Part shown: positions 1-11,858 of the stretch, in pieces
How positions within the stretch are numbered: position 1 is the stretch's first letter
Layout: every line of letters begins with the position of its first letter
DNA from: Clusia tigrina
Lineage: Eukaryota; Arthropoda; Insecta; Diptera; Clusiidae
DNA: 64,000 nt
Direction: 5' to 3'
NCBI GenBank assembly: GCA_920105625.2
Contig: OV050031.1
Span: 73,851,995-73,915,994, forward strand
Position numbers and translations under genes: made by a program
The notes under the pieces: model-generated
Database searches by the model: none
Told to the model about the DNA's origin: nothing
Seen by the model: the letters and a program-made list of their open reading frames with translations, nothing else

Positions 1-2275
1 GAGGCTGCGACGCCGACTGAGACACCGACTGAAGCAGATAGGGGTAGTTATAGGCATAGAGAAGGCAGCAGGCCGCCCAATCAACAGCGGCAACGACTGA
101 GACGCCTACAGAGACGCTGACAGAGGCTGCGACGCCGACTGAGATACCGATTGAGGCAGATAGGGGTAGATATAGGCACAGAGAAGGCAGCAGACCTCCC
201 CAATCGACAGCGGCAGCGACTGAGACTCCTGCAGAGACGCTGACAGAGGTTTTGACGCCGACTAAGGCAGATAGGGGTAGATATAGGCATATAGAAGGCA
301 GCAGACACCCCCGATCGACAGCGGCAGCGCTTGAGACGCCTACAGAGACGCTGACAGAGGCTGTGACAACGTCTGAGGCGCCGACTGAGGCAGATAGGGG
401 TAGTTATAGGCATAGAGAAGGCAGCAGACCCCCTCAATCAACAGCAGCTGCGACGCCGACTGAGACGCCGACTGAGGCAGATAGGGGTAGATATAGGCAT
501 CGAGAAAGCAGCACAACCCCCCAATCGATAGCGGCAGCAACTGAGACGCCTACAGATACGCTGACAGAGGCTGCGACAACGACTGAGACGCCGACTGAGG
601 TAGATAGGGGTAGATATAGGCATAGAGAAGGCAGCAGACCCACTCATTTAAAAGCGGCAGCGACTGAGATGTCTACAGATCCGCTGACAGAGGCTGCGAC
701 GCCGACTGAGACGCCGACTGAGGCATATAGGCTTAGATATAGGCAGCGAGAAGGCAGCAGACCCCCCAATTGACAGCGGCAGCGATTGAGACGCCTACAG
801 AGATGCTGACAGAGGCTGCGACGCCGACTGAGACACCAACTGAGGCAGATAGGGGTAGATATAGGCATAGAGTAGGCAGCAGACTTCTCGATCGACAGCG
901 GCAGCGACTGAGATGCCTACAGATACGCTGATAGAGGCTGCGACACCGACTGAGACGCCGACTGAGGCAGATAGGGGTAGATATAGGCATAGAGAAGGCA
1001 GCAGTCCCCCCATTCAACAGCGGTAGATACTGAGACACCTACAGAGACGCTGACAGAGGCTGCGACGCCGACTGAGACGCCGACTGAGGCAGATAGGGGT
1101 AGATATAGGCATAGAGAAGGCAGCAGACGTCCCCAATCGACAGCGGCAGCGCCTGAGACGCCTACAGAGACGCTGACAGAGGCTGGGACACCGACTGAGA
1201 AGCCGACTGAGGCAGATAGGGGTAGATATAGGCATAGAGAAGGCAGCAGACCACCTAATCAACAGCGGCAGCGACTGAGACACCTACAGAGACGCTGACA
1301 GCGGCTGCGACGCCGACTGAGACGCCGACTGAGGCAGATAGGGGTAGATATAGGCATAGAGAAGGCAGCAGACCCCCTAAATCAACAGCGGCAGCAACTG
1401 AGATGCCTACAGAGACGCTGACAGAGGCTGCGACGCCGACTGAGACGCCGACTGAGGCAGATAGGGCTAGATATAGGCATAGAGAAGGCAGCATACCGCC
1501 CAATCGACAGCGGCAACGACTGAGACGCCTACAGAGACGCTGACAGAGGCTGCGACGCCGACTGAGACGCCGACTGAGGCAGATAGGGGTAGATATAGGC
1601 ATAGATAAGGCAGCAGACCGCCCAATCAACAGCGGCAACGACTGAGACGCCTACAGAGACGCTGACAGAGGCTGCGACGCCGACTGAGATACCGATTGAG
1701 GCAGATAGGGGTAGATATAGGCACAGAGAAGGCAGCAGACCTCCCCAATCGACAGCGGCAGCGACTGAGACGCCTGCAGAGACGCTGACAGAGGTTTAGA
1801 CGCCGACTGAGGCAGATAGGGGTAGATATAGGCATATAGAAGGCAGCAGACCCCCCGATCGACATCGGCAGCGCTTGAGACGCCTACAGAGACGCTGACA
1901 GAGGCTGCGACGGTGACTAAAACGCCGACTGAAGCAGATAGGGATAGATATTGGCATAGAGAAGGCAGCAGACCACCCAAACAACAGCGGCAGCAGACGC
2001 CCCAATCAACAGCGGCAGCGACTAAGACACCTACAGAGACGCTGACAGAGGCTGCGACGCCGACTGAGACGCCGAATGAGGCAGATAGGTGTAGATATAG
2101 GCATAGAGAAGGCAGCAGACCCCCCAATCGACAGCGACGCAGACTGAGACGCCTACAGAGACGCTGACAGAGGCTGCGACAACGTCTGAGACGCCGACTG
2201 AGGCAGATAGTGGTAGATATAGGCATAGAGAAGGCAGCAGACCCCCTCAATCAACAGCGGCAGCGACTGAGATGC
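1..2275 (+). repeat. Mixed 122-bp monomers, left part of array
   Basis: Units here differ from one another at many sites, and no tight HOR is visible. One longer similarity exists: about 81-300 resembles 1628-1860 (CCGATTGAGGCAG unit, then CCTCCCC unit, then a unit with a damaged GAGGTTT junction and CATATAGAAGG), an offset near 1.55 kb. A second compares about 340-650 with 4280-4560 (GTGACAACGTCTGAGG and GCACAACCCCCC markers). A partial double unit is seen near 1986-2012 (CAGCAGACGCCCCAATC directly after CAACAGCGG). Nothing else is present. Confidence 0.85.
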
Positions 2276-3413
2276 CTACAGAGACGCTGACAGAAGCTGC
2301 GACGCCGACTGAGACGCCGACTGAGGCAGATAGGGGTAGATATAGGCATATAGAAGGCAGCAGACCCCCCACTCGACAGCGGCAACGACTGAGACGCCTA
2401 CAGAGATGCTGACAGAGGCTGCGACGCCAACTGAGGCGCCGACTGAGGCAGATGCGGGTAGATATAGGCATAGACAAGGTAGCAGCACCAACAAACGACA
2501 GCGGCAGCGACTGAGACGCCTACAGAGACACTGACAGAGGCCGCGACGCCGACTGAGACGCCGACTGAGGTAGATAGGGGTACATATAGGCATCGAGAAG
2601 GCAGCAGACCCCCCAATCGACAGCGGCAGCGACTGAGACGCCTACAGAGACGCTGACAGAGGCTGCGACGCCAACTGAGGCAGATAGGGGTAGATATATT
2701 CATAGAGAAAGCAGCAGACCCCCTCAATCAACAGCGGCAGCAACTGAGATGCTGACTGAGACGCCGACTGAGGCAGATAGGGGTAGATATAGGCATAGAG
2801 AAGGCAGCAGACCGCCCAGTCGACAGCGGCAACGACTGAGACGCCTACAGAGACGTTGACAGAGGCTGCGACGCCGACTGAGATACCGATTGAGGCACAT
2901 AAGGGTAGATATAGGCATCGAAAAGGCAGCAGACCCCCCAATCGACAGCGGCAGCGACTGAGACGCCTACAGAGATGCTGACAGAGGCTGCGACGCCAAC
3001 TGAGGCGCCGACTGAGGCAGATGCGGGTAGATATAGGCATAGACAAGGTAGCAGCACCAACAAACGACAGCGGCAGTGACTGAGACGCCTCCAGAGACAC
3101 TGACAGAGGCCGCGACGCCGACTGAGACGCCGACTGAGGTAGATAGGGGTACATATAGGCATCGAGAAGGCAGCAGACCCCCCAATCGACAGCGGCAGCG
3201 ACTGAGACGCCTACAGAGACGCTGACAGAGGCTGCGACGCCAACTGAGGCAGATAGGGGTAGATATATTCATAGAGAAGGCAGCAGACCCCCTCAATCAA
3301 CAGCGGCAGCAACTGAGATGCTGACTGAGACGCCGACTGAGGCAGATAGGGGTAGATATAGGCATAGAGAAGGCAGCAGACCGCCCAGTCGACAGCGGCA
3401 ACGACTGAGACGC
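2276..3413 (+). repeat. 569-bp tandem duplication (two copies)
   Basis: The sequence from about 2276 to 2844 recurs at 2845-3413 with an offset of exactly 569 bp. For example CAGAGATGCTGACAG begins at 2401 and again at 2970. The block holds five units, including the ACCAACAAACGAC unit and a unit with ATATATTCATAG. Scattered single-base differences (such as CAGCGACT versus CAGTGACT near 3077) show the copies have begun to diverge. Confidence 0.9.
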
Positions 3414-6400
3414 CTACAGAGACGTTGACAGAGGCTGCGACGCCGACTGAGATACCGACTGAGGCAGATAGGGGTAGATATAGGCACAGAGAAGGCAGCA
3501 GACCTATCCAATTGACAGCGGCAGCGACTGAGACGCCTGCAGAGGCGCTGACAGAGGTTGCGACGCCGACTGAGGAAGATAGGGGTAGATATATGCATAT
3601 AGAAGGCAGCAGACCCCCCCGATCGACAGCGGCAGCGACTGAGATGCCTACATAGACACTGACAGAGGCTGCGACACCGACTGAGACGCCGACTGAGGTA
3701 GATAGGGGTACATATAGGCATCGAGAAGGCAGCAGACCCCCCAATCGACAGCGGCAGCGACTGAGACGCCTACAGAGACGCTGACAGAGGCTGCGACGCC
3801 AACTGAGGCGCCGACTGAGGCAGATGCGGGTAGATATAGGCATAGACAAGGTAGCAGCACCAACAAACGACAGCGGCAGCGACTGAGACGCCTACAGAGA
3901 CACTGACAGAGGCCGCGACGCCGACTGAAACGCCGACTGAGACAGATAGGGGTAGATATAGACATAGAGAAGGCAGCAGACCTCCCCAATCGACAGCGGC
4001 AGCGCCTGAGACGCCTACAGAGACGCTGACAGAGGCTGCGACGGTGACTAAATTCTGACTGAAGCAGATAGGGAGAGATATTGGCATAGAGAAGGCAGCA
4101 GACCCCCCAATCAACAGCGGCAGCGACTGAGACACCTACAGAGACGCTGACAGAGGTTGCGTCGCCGACTGAGACGCCGAATGAGGCGCCAACTGAGGCG
4201 CCGACTGAGGCAGATAAGTGTAGATATAGGCATAGAGAAGGCAGCAGACCCCCCAATCGACAGCGACGCATACAGAGACGCTGACAGAGGCTGTGACAAC
4301 GTCTGAGGCGCCGACTGAGGCAGATAGGGGTAGATATAGGCATAGAGAGGGCAGCAGTCCCCCTCAATCAACAGCAGCTGCGACGCCGACTGAGACGCCG
4401 ACTGAGGCAGATAGGGGTAGATATAGGCATCGAGAAAGCAGCACAACCCCCCAATCGATAGCGGCAGCAACTGAGACGCCTGCAGAGACGCTGACAGAGG
4501 CCGCGACAATGACTGAGACGCCGACTGAGGCAGATAGGGGTAGATATAGGCATAGAGAAGGCAGCACGCCCCCCAATCGACAGCGGTAGCGACTGAGACG
4601 CCTGCAGAGACGCTGACAGAGGCTGCGACGCCGTCTGAGGCGCCTACTGAGGCAGATACGGGTAGATATATTCATAGAGAAGGTAGCAGACCCCCGCGAT
4701 CGACAGCTGCAGCTACTGAGATGCCTACAGAGACGCTGACAGAGGCTGCGATATCGACTGAAAAGCCGAGTGAGGGAGATAGGGGTGGATATAGGCATAG
4801 AGAAGGCAGCAGGCCCCCTAATCGACAGCGGCAGCGACTGAGACGCCTACAGAGACGCTGACAGAGGCTGCGACGCCGACTGAGATACCGACTGAGGCAG
4901 ATAGGGGTAGATATAGGTATAGAGTAGGCAGCAGTCTTCTCGATCGACAGCGGCAGCGACTGAGATGCCTACAGATACGCTGATAGAGGCTGCGACACCG
5001 ACTGAGACGCTGACTGAGGCAGATAGGGGTAGATATAGGCATAGACAAGGCAGCAGACCCCCGCGATCGACAGCTGCAGCGACTGAGATGCCCACAGAGA
5101 CGCTGACAGAGGCTGCGACATCGACTGAGAAGCCGACTGAGGCAGATAGGGGTAGATATAGGCATAGAGAAGGCAGCACGCCCCCCAATCGACAGCGGCA
5201 GCGACTGAGACGCCTGCAGAGACGCTGACAGAGGCTGCGACGCCGACTGAGGCAGATAGGGGTAGCTATAGGTATAGAGTAGGCAGCAGACTTCTCGATC
5301 GACAGCGGCAGCGACTGAGATGCCTACAGATACGCTGATAGAGGCTGCGACACCGACTGAGACGCTGACTGAGGCAGATAGGGGTAGATATAGGCATAGA
5401 GAAAGCAGCAGACCCCCCAATCAACAGCGGTAGCGGTAGTGAGACACCTACAGATTCGCTGACAGAGGCTGCGAAGCCGACTGAGACGCCGACTGGGGCA
5501 GATAGGGGTAGATATAGGCATATAGAAGGCAGCAGACCCCCCAATCGACAGCGGCGGCGACTGAGACGCCTACAGAGACGCTGACAGAGGCTGCGACGCC
5601 GACTGAGAAGTCGACTGAGGCAGATAGGGGTAGATATAGGCATAGAGAAGGCAGCAAACCCCCAATCGACAGCGGCAGCGACTGAGACGCCTACAAAGAC
5701 GTTGACAGAGGCTGCTACGCCTACTGCCTACAGAGATGCTGACAGAGGCTGCGACGCCGACTGAGGCAGATAGGATTAGACATAGGCATAGAGAAGGGAG
5801 CAGACCCCCCAATCTAAAGCGGCAGAGACTGAGACGCCTACAGAGACGCCTAAAGAGCCGCTGACAAAGGCTGCGACGCCGACTGAGATGCCTACAGAGA
5901 CGGACACAAAGGCTGCGACGCCGACTGAGATGCCGACTGAGGCAGATAGGGGTAAATATAGGCATCGAGAAGGCAGCAGACCCCCCAACCGACAGCGGCA
6001 GCGACTGAGACGCCTACAGAAACGCTGGCAGAGGCTGCGGCGCCGACTGAGATGCCGACTGAGACAGATAGGGGTAGATATAGGCATCGAGAAGGCAGCA
6101 GACCCCCCAATCGACAGCGGCAGCGACTGAGACGCTGACAGACGCCGCGACTACGACTGAGACGACAACTGAGCCAGATAGGTGTACATATAGGCATAGA
6201 GAAGGCAGCAGACCACCCAATCGACAGCGACGCCGACTGAGACGCCTACAGAGACGCTGACAGAGACTGCGACAACGACTGAGACGTCGACTGAGGCAGA
6301 TAGGGGTAGATATAGGCATAGAGAAGGCAGCAGACCCCTAATCGACAGCGGCAGCGACTGAGATGCCTACAGAGACGCTGACAGAGGCTGCGACGGTGAC

Positions 6401-9400
6401 TAAAATGCCGACTGAAGCAGATAGGGATAGATATTGGCATAGAGAAGGCAGCAGACCCCCCAATCAACAGCGGCAGCGACTGAGACACCTACAGAGACGC
6501 TGACAGAGTTTGCGACGCCGACTGAAACGCCGACTGAGGCACCGACTGAGGCAGATAAGTGTAGATATAGGCATAGAGAAGGCAGCAGACCCCCCAATCG
6601 ACAGCGACGCCGACTGAGACGCCTATAGAGACGCTGACAGAGGCTGTGACAACGTCTGAGGCGCCGACTGAGGCAGATAGGGTAGATATAGGCATAGAGA
6701 AGGCAGCAGACGCCCTCAATCATCAGTAGCTGCGACGCCGACTGAGACGCCGACTGAGGCAGATAGGAGTAGATATAGGCATAGAGAAAGCAGCACAACC
6801 CCCCAATCGATAGCGGCAGCGACTGAGACGCCTACAGAGACGCTGACAGAGGCTGCGACAACGACTGAGACGCCGACTGAGGCAGATAGGGGTAGATATA
6901 GGCATAGAGAAGGCAGCAGACCCTCTCATTTAACAGCGGCAGCGACAGAGATGCCTACAGAGCCGCTGACAGAGGCTACGACGCCGACTGAGACGCCGAC
7001 TGAGGCATATAGGCTTAAATATAGGCATCGAGAAGGCAGTAGACCCCCCAATCGACAGCGGCAGCGACTGAGACGCCTACAGAGACGCTGACAGAGGCTG
7101 CGACGCCGTCTGAGGCGCCTACTGAGGCAGATACGGGTAGATATAGGCATAGAGAAGGTAGTAGAACCAACAAACGACAGCGGCAGCGACTGAGACGCCT
7201 ACAGAGACGCTGATAGAGGCCGCGACACCGACTGAGAAGCCGACTGAGGCAGATAGGGGTAGATATAGGCATAGACAAGGCAGCAGACCCACGCGATCGA
7301 CAGCTGCAGCGACTGAGATGGCTACAGAGACGCTGACAGAGGCTGCGAAATCGACTGAGAAGCCGACTGAGGCAGATAGGGGTAGATATAGGCATAGAGA
7401 AGGCAGCACGCCCCCAATCGACAGCGGCAGCGATTGAGACGCCTACAGAGACGCTGACAGAGGCTGCGAGGCCGACTGAGACACCAACTGAGGCAGATAG
7501 GGGTAGATATAGGCATTGAGTAGGCAGCAGACTTCTCGATCGACAGCGGCAGCGACTGAGATGCCTACAGATACGCTGATAGAGGCTGCGCCACCGACTG
7601 AGACGCCGACTGAGGCAGATAGGGGTAGATATAGGCATAGAGATGGCAGCAGACCCCCCAATCAACAGCCGTAGCTACTGAGACACTCACAGAGACGCTG
7701 ACAGAGGCTGCGACGCCGACTGAGACGCCGACTGAGGCAGATCGGGGTAGATATAGGCATAGAGAAGGCAGCAGACCTCCCCAATCGACAGCGGCAGCGC
7801 CTGAGACGCCTACAGAGACGCTGACAGAGGCTGGGACACCGACTGAGACGCCGACTGAGGCAGATAGGGGTAGATATAGGCATAGACTAGGCAGTAGACC
7901 ACCCAATCAACAGCGGCAGCGACTGAGACAGCTACAGAGACGCTGACAGAGGCTGCGACGCCGACTAAGACGCCGACTGAGCCAGATAGGGGTAGATATA
8001 GGCATAGAGAAGGCAGCAGACCCCCCAATCACCAGCGGCAACGACTGAGACGCCTACAGACACGCTGACAGAGGCTGCGACGCCGACTGAGATACCGATT
8101 GAGGCAGATAGGGGTAGATATAGGCACAGATAAGGCAGCAGACCTCCCCAATCGACAGCGGCAGCGACTGAGACGCCTGCAGAGACGCTGACAGAGGTTG
8201 CGACGCCGACTGAGGCAGATAGGGGTAGATATATTTATAGAGAAGGCAGCAGACCCCCCAATCGACAGCGGCAGCGACTGAGACGCCTACAGAGACGTTG
8301 ACAGAGGCTGCGACGCCGACTGCCTACAGAGATGCTGACAGAGGCTGCGACGCCGTCTGAGGCAGATAGGGGTAGACATAGGCATAGAGAAGGGAGCAGA
8401 CCCCCCAATCGAAAGCGGCAGCGACTGAGACGCCTACAGAAACGCTGGCAGAGGCTGCGGCGCCGACTGAGATGCCGACTGAGACAGATAGGGGTAGATA
8501 TAGGCATCGAGAAGGCAGCAGACCCCCCAATCGACTGCGGCAGCGACTGAGACGCTGACAGAGGCTGCGACGCCGTCTGAGGCGCCGACTGAGGCTGATG
8601 CGGGTAGATATAGGCATACAGAAGGGAGCAGAACCAACAAACGACAGCGGCAGCGACTGAGACGCGTACAGAGACGCTGACAGAGGCCGCGACGCCGACT
8701 GAGACGCCGACTGTGACGCCGACTGAGGCAGATAGGGATAGATATAGGCATAGAGAAGGCAGCAGACCCCCGCGATCGACAGCTGCAGCGACTGAGATGC
8801 CTACAGAGACGCTGACAGAGGCTGCGACATCGACTGAAAGTCGACTGAGGCAGATAGGGGTAGATATAGGCATAGAGAAGGCAGCAGGCCCCCAATCGAC
8901 AGCGGCAGCGACTGAGACGCCTACAGAGACGCTGACAGAGGTTGCGAAGCCGACTGAGACGCCGACTGAGGCAGATAGGGGTAGATATAGGCATAGAGAA
9001 GGCAGCAGACCCCCCAATCGACAGCGACGCCGACTGAGACACCTACAGAGACTCTAACAGAGGCTGCGACAACGTCTGAGGCGCCGACTGAGCCAGATAG
9101 GGGTAGATATAGGCATAGAGAAGGCAGCAGACCCCCTCAATCAACAGCGGCTGCGATTGAGAGGTTGCGACTGCAGAGGTTGCGAAGCCGACTGAGACGC
9201 CGACTGAGGCAGATAGGGGTAGATATAGGCATAGAGAAGGCAGCAGACCCCCCATCGACAGCGACGCCGACTGAGACGCCTACAGAGACGCTGACAGAGG
9301 CTGCGACAACCTGAGGCAGATAGGGGTAGATATAGGCATAGACAAGGCAGCAGACCCCCGCGATCGACAGCTGCAGCGACTGAGATGCCTACAGAGACGC

Positions 9401-9600
9401 TGACAGAGGCTGCGACGTCGACTGAGAAGCCGATTGAGGCAGATAGGGGTAGATATAAGCATAGAGAAGGCAGCAGACCCCCCAATCAACAGCGGCAGCG
9501 ACTGAGACACCTACAGAGACGCTGACAGAGGCTGCGACGCCGACTGAGGCAGATAGGTGTAGATATAGGCATAGAGAAGGCAGCAGACCCCCCAATCGAC
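3414..9600 (+). repeat. Mixed monomers with expanded and rearranged units
   Basis: This stretch consists only of 122-bp family units. Notable local structures: extra 12-mers at about 4150-4210; a long rearranged unit at 5700-5960, where internal subrepeats were re-duplicated; the same GACTGCCTACAGAGATG fusion near 8318; a short unit near 9310 lacking about 20 bp (GACAACCTGAGGCAG); and a GAGAGGTTGCGACTGCAGAGG rearrangement near 9158-9180. The three-unit module at 7443-7906 (TTCTCGATCG unit, GGTAGCTACTGAG unit, CCTCCCC unit) recurs at 15201-15664 and 17479-17942. No unique sequence was found. Confidence 0.85.
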
Positions 9601-10544
9601 AGCGGCAACGACTGAGACGAATACAGAGACGCTGGCACAGGCTGCGACGCCGCCTGAGGCAGATAGGGGTAGATATATTCATAGAGAAGGCAGCAAACCC
9701 CCTCCATCAACAGCGGCAGCGACTGAGATGCCTACAGAGACGCTGACAGAAGCTGCGACGCCGACTGAGACGCCGACTGAGGCAGATAGGGGTAGATATA
9801 GGCATAGAGAAGGCAGCAGACCCCCCAATCGACAGCGGCAGCGACTGAGACGCTGACATTGGCGCCGACTGAGGCTGATGCGGGTAGATATAGGCATAAA
9901 GAAGGGAGCAGAACCAACAAACGACAGCGGCAGCGACTGAGACGCGTACAGAGACGCTGACAGAGGCCGCGACGCCGACTGAGACGCCGACTGAGGCAGA
10001 TAGGGATAGATATAGTCATAGAGAAGGCAGCAGACCCCCGCGAACGACAGCTGCAGCGACTGAGATGCCTACAGAGACGCTGACAGAGGCTGCGACATCG
10101 ACTGAAAAGCCGAGTGAGGTAGATAGGGGTGGATATAGGCATAGAGAAGGCAGCAGGCCCCCCAATCGACAGCGGCAGCGACTGAGACGCCTACAGAGAC
10201 GCTGACAGAGGTTGCGAAGCCGACTGAGACGCCGACTGAGGCAGATAGGGGTAGATATAGGCATAGAGAAGGCAGCAGACCCCCCAATCGACAGCGACGC
10301 CGACTGAGACGCCTACAGAGACGCTGACAGAGGCTGCGACAACATCTGAGACGCCGACTGAGCCAGAGGGGTATATATAGGGATAGAGAAGGCAGCAGAC
10401 CCCCTCAATCAACAGCGGCAGCGACTAAGATGCCTACAGAGATGCTGACAGAGGCTGCGACGCCGACTGAGACGCCGACTGTGGCAGATAGGGGTAGATA
10501 TAGGCATAGAGAAGGCAGCAGACCCCCCAATCGACAGCGGCGGC

Positions 10545-10599
10545 GACTGAGACGCCTACAGAGACGTTGACAGAGACCCACTCAATTAACAGCTGCAGC
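10545..10599 (+). repeat. Truncated 55-bp monomer
   Basis: GACTGAG to GACTGAG is only 55 bp. GACGTTGACAGAG is joined directly to ACCCACTCAATTAAC, so about 67 bp (the rest of the 12-mer part and the GATAGGGG block) are missing. The same junction is found at 11804-11858. Confidence 0.92.
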
Positions 10600-10970
10600 G
10601 ACTGAGATGCCTACAGAGACGCTGACAGAGGCTGCGACGTCGCCTGAGGCAGATAGGGGTAGATATATTCATAGAGAAGGCAGCAAACGCCCTCCATCAA
10701 CAGCGGCAGCGACTTAGATGCCTACAGAGACGCTGACAGAAGCTGCGACGCCGACTGAGACGCTGACTGAGGCAGATAGGGGTAGATATAGGCATAGAGA
10801 AGGCCGCAGACCCCCCAATCGACAGCGGCAGCGACTGAGACGCTGACATTGGCGCCGACTGAGGCTGATGCGGGTAGATATAGGCATAAAGAAGGGAGCA
10901 GAACCAACAAACGACAGCGGCAGCGACTGAGACGCGTACAGAGACGCTGACAGAGGCCGCGACGCCGACT

Positions 10971-11006
10971 GAGACGCCGACTGAGACGCCGACTGAGACG
11001 CCGACT
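10971..11006 (+). repeat. Local expansion of the 12-mer GAGACGCCGACT (three copies)
   Basis: Three perfect tandem copies of GAGACGCCGACT lie here, where the paralogous unit at 9981-9992 has one. The 24-bp gain exactly accounts for the change in offset from 990 to 1014 bp between the two flanking HOR copies. Confidence 0.95.
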
Positions 11007-11803
11007 GAGGCAGATAGGGATAGATATAGTCATAGAGAAGGCAGCAGACCCCCGCGATCGACAGCTGCAGCGACTGAGATGCCTACAGAGACGCTGACAG
11101 AGGCTGCGACATCGACTGAAAAGCCGAGTGAGGCAGATAGGGGTGGATATAGGCATAGAGAAGGCAGCAGGCCCCCCAATCGACAGCGGCAGCGACTGAG
11201 ACGCCTACAGAGACGCTGGAAGAGGTTGCGAAGCCGACTGAGACGCCGACTGAGGCAGATAGGGGTAGATATAGGCATAGAGAAGGCAGCAGACCCCCCA
11301 ATCGACAGCGACGCCGACTGAGACGCCTACAGAGACGTTGACAGAGGCTGCGATAACGTCTGAGACGCCGACTGAGCCAGATAGGGGTAGATATAGGCAT
11401 AGAGAAGACAGCAGACCCCCTCAATCAACAGCGGCAGCGACTGAGATGCCTACAGAGACGCTGACAGAGGTTGCGACGCCGACTGAGACGCCGACTGAGA
11501 CAGATAGGGGTAGATATAGGCATAGAGAAGGCAGCAGACCCCCCAATCGACAGCGACGCCGACTGAGACGCCTACAGAGACGCTGACAGAGGCTGCGACA
11601 ACATCTGAGACGCCGACTGAGCCAGAGGGGTATATATAGGGATAGAGAAGGCAGCAGACCCCCTCAATCAACAGCGGCAGCGACTAAGATGCCTACAGAG
11701 ACGCTGACAGAGGCTGCGACGCCGACTGAGACGCCGACTGTGGCAGATAGGGGTAGATATAGGCATAGAGAAGGCAGCAGACCCCCCAATCGACAGCGGC
11801 GGC

Positions 11804-11858
11804 GACTGAGACGCCTACAGAGACGTTGACAGAGACCCACTCAATTAACAGCGGCAGC
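11804..11858 (+). repeat. Truncated 55-bp monomer, second copy
   Basis: This carries the same GACAGAGACCCACTC junction as 10545-10599, displaced by 1259 bp. It differs from the first by CAGCGGCAG in place of CAGCTGCAG after the junction. It is a duplicated deletion allele. Confidence 0.92.

Larger units (their letters stand above)
9601..11858 (+). repeat. ~1.0-1.26-kb HOR, two copies with internal length changes
   Basis: About 9660-10599 is repeated at about 10650-11858. The offset is 990 bp at the left (9732 to 10722), 1014 bp after 9993 because two extra 12-mers are present in the second copy, and 1259 bp further right because two extra units (about 245 bp) lie at roughly 11325-11570. Both copies end in the same 55-bp truncated unit. 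The shared truncation shows that deletion came first, then duplication, then the 12-mer and unit gains or losses. Confidence 0.88.

Noticed and set aside
252..773. Mucin-like Thr/Glu/Pro-rich coding region on the + strand
   Set aside because: The frame is held here only because a few C-tracts are one base longer. Neighbouring units shift frame, and the same peptide is encoded in pieces in all three frames along the array.
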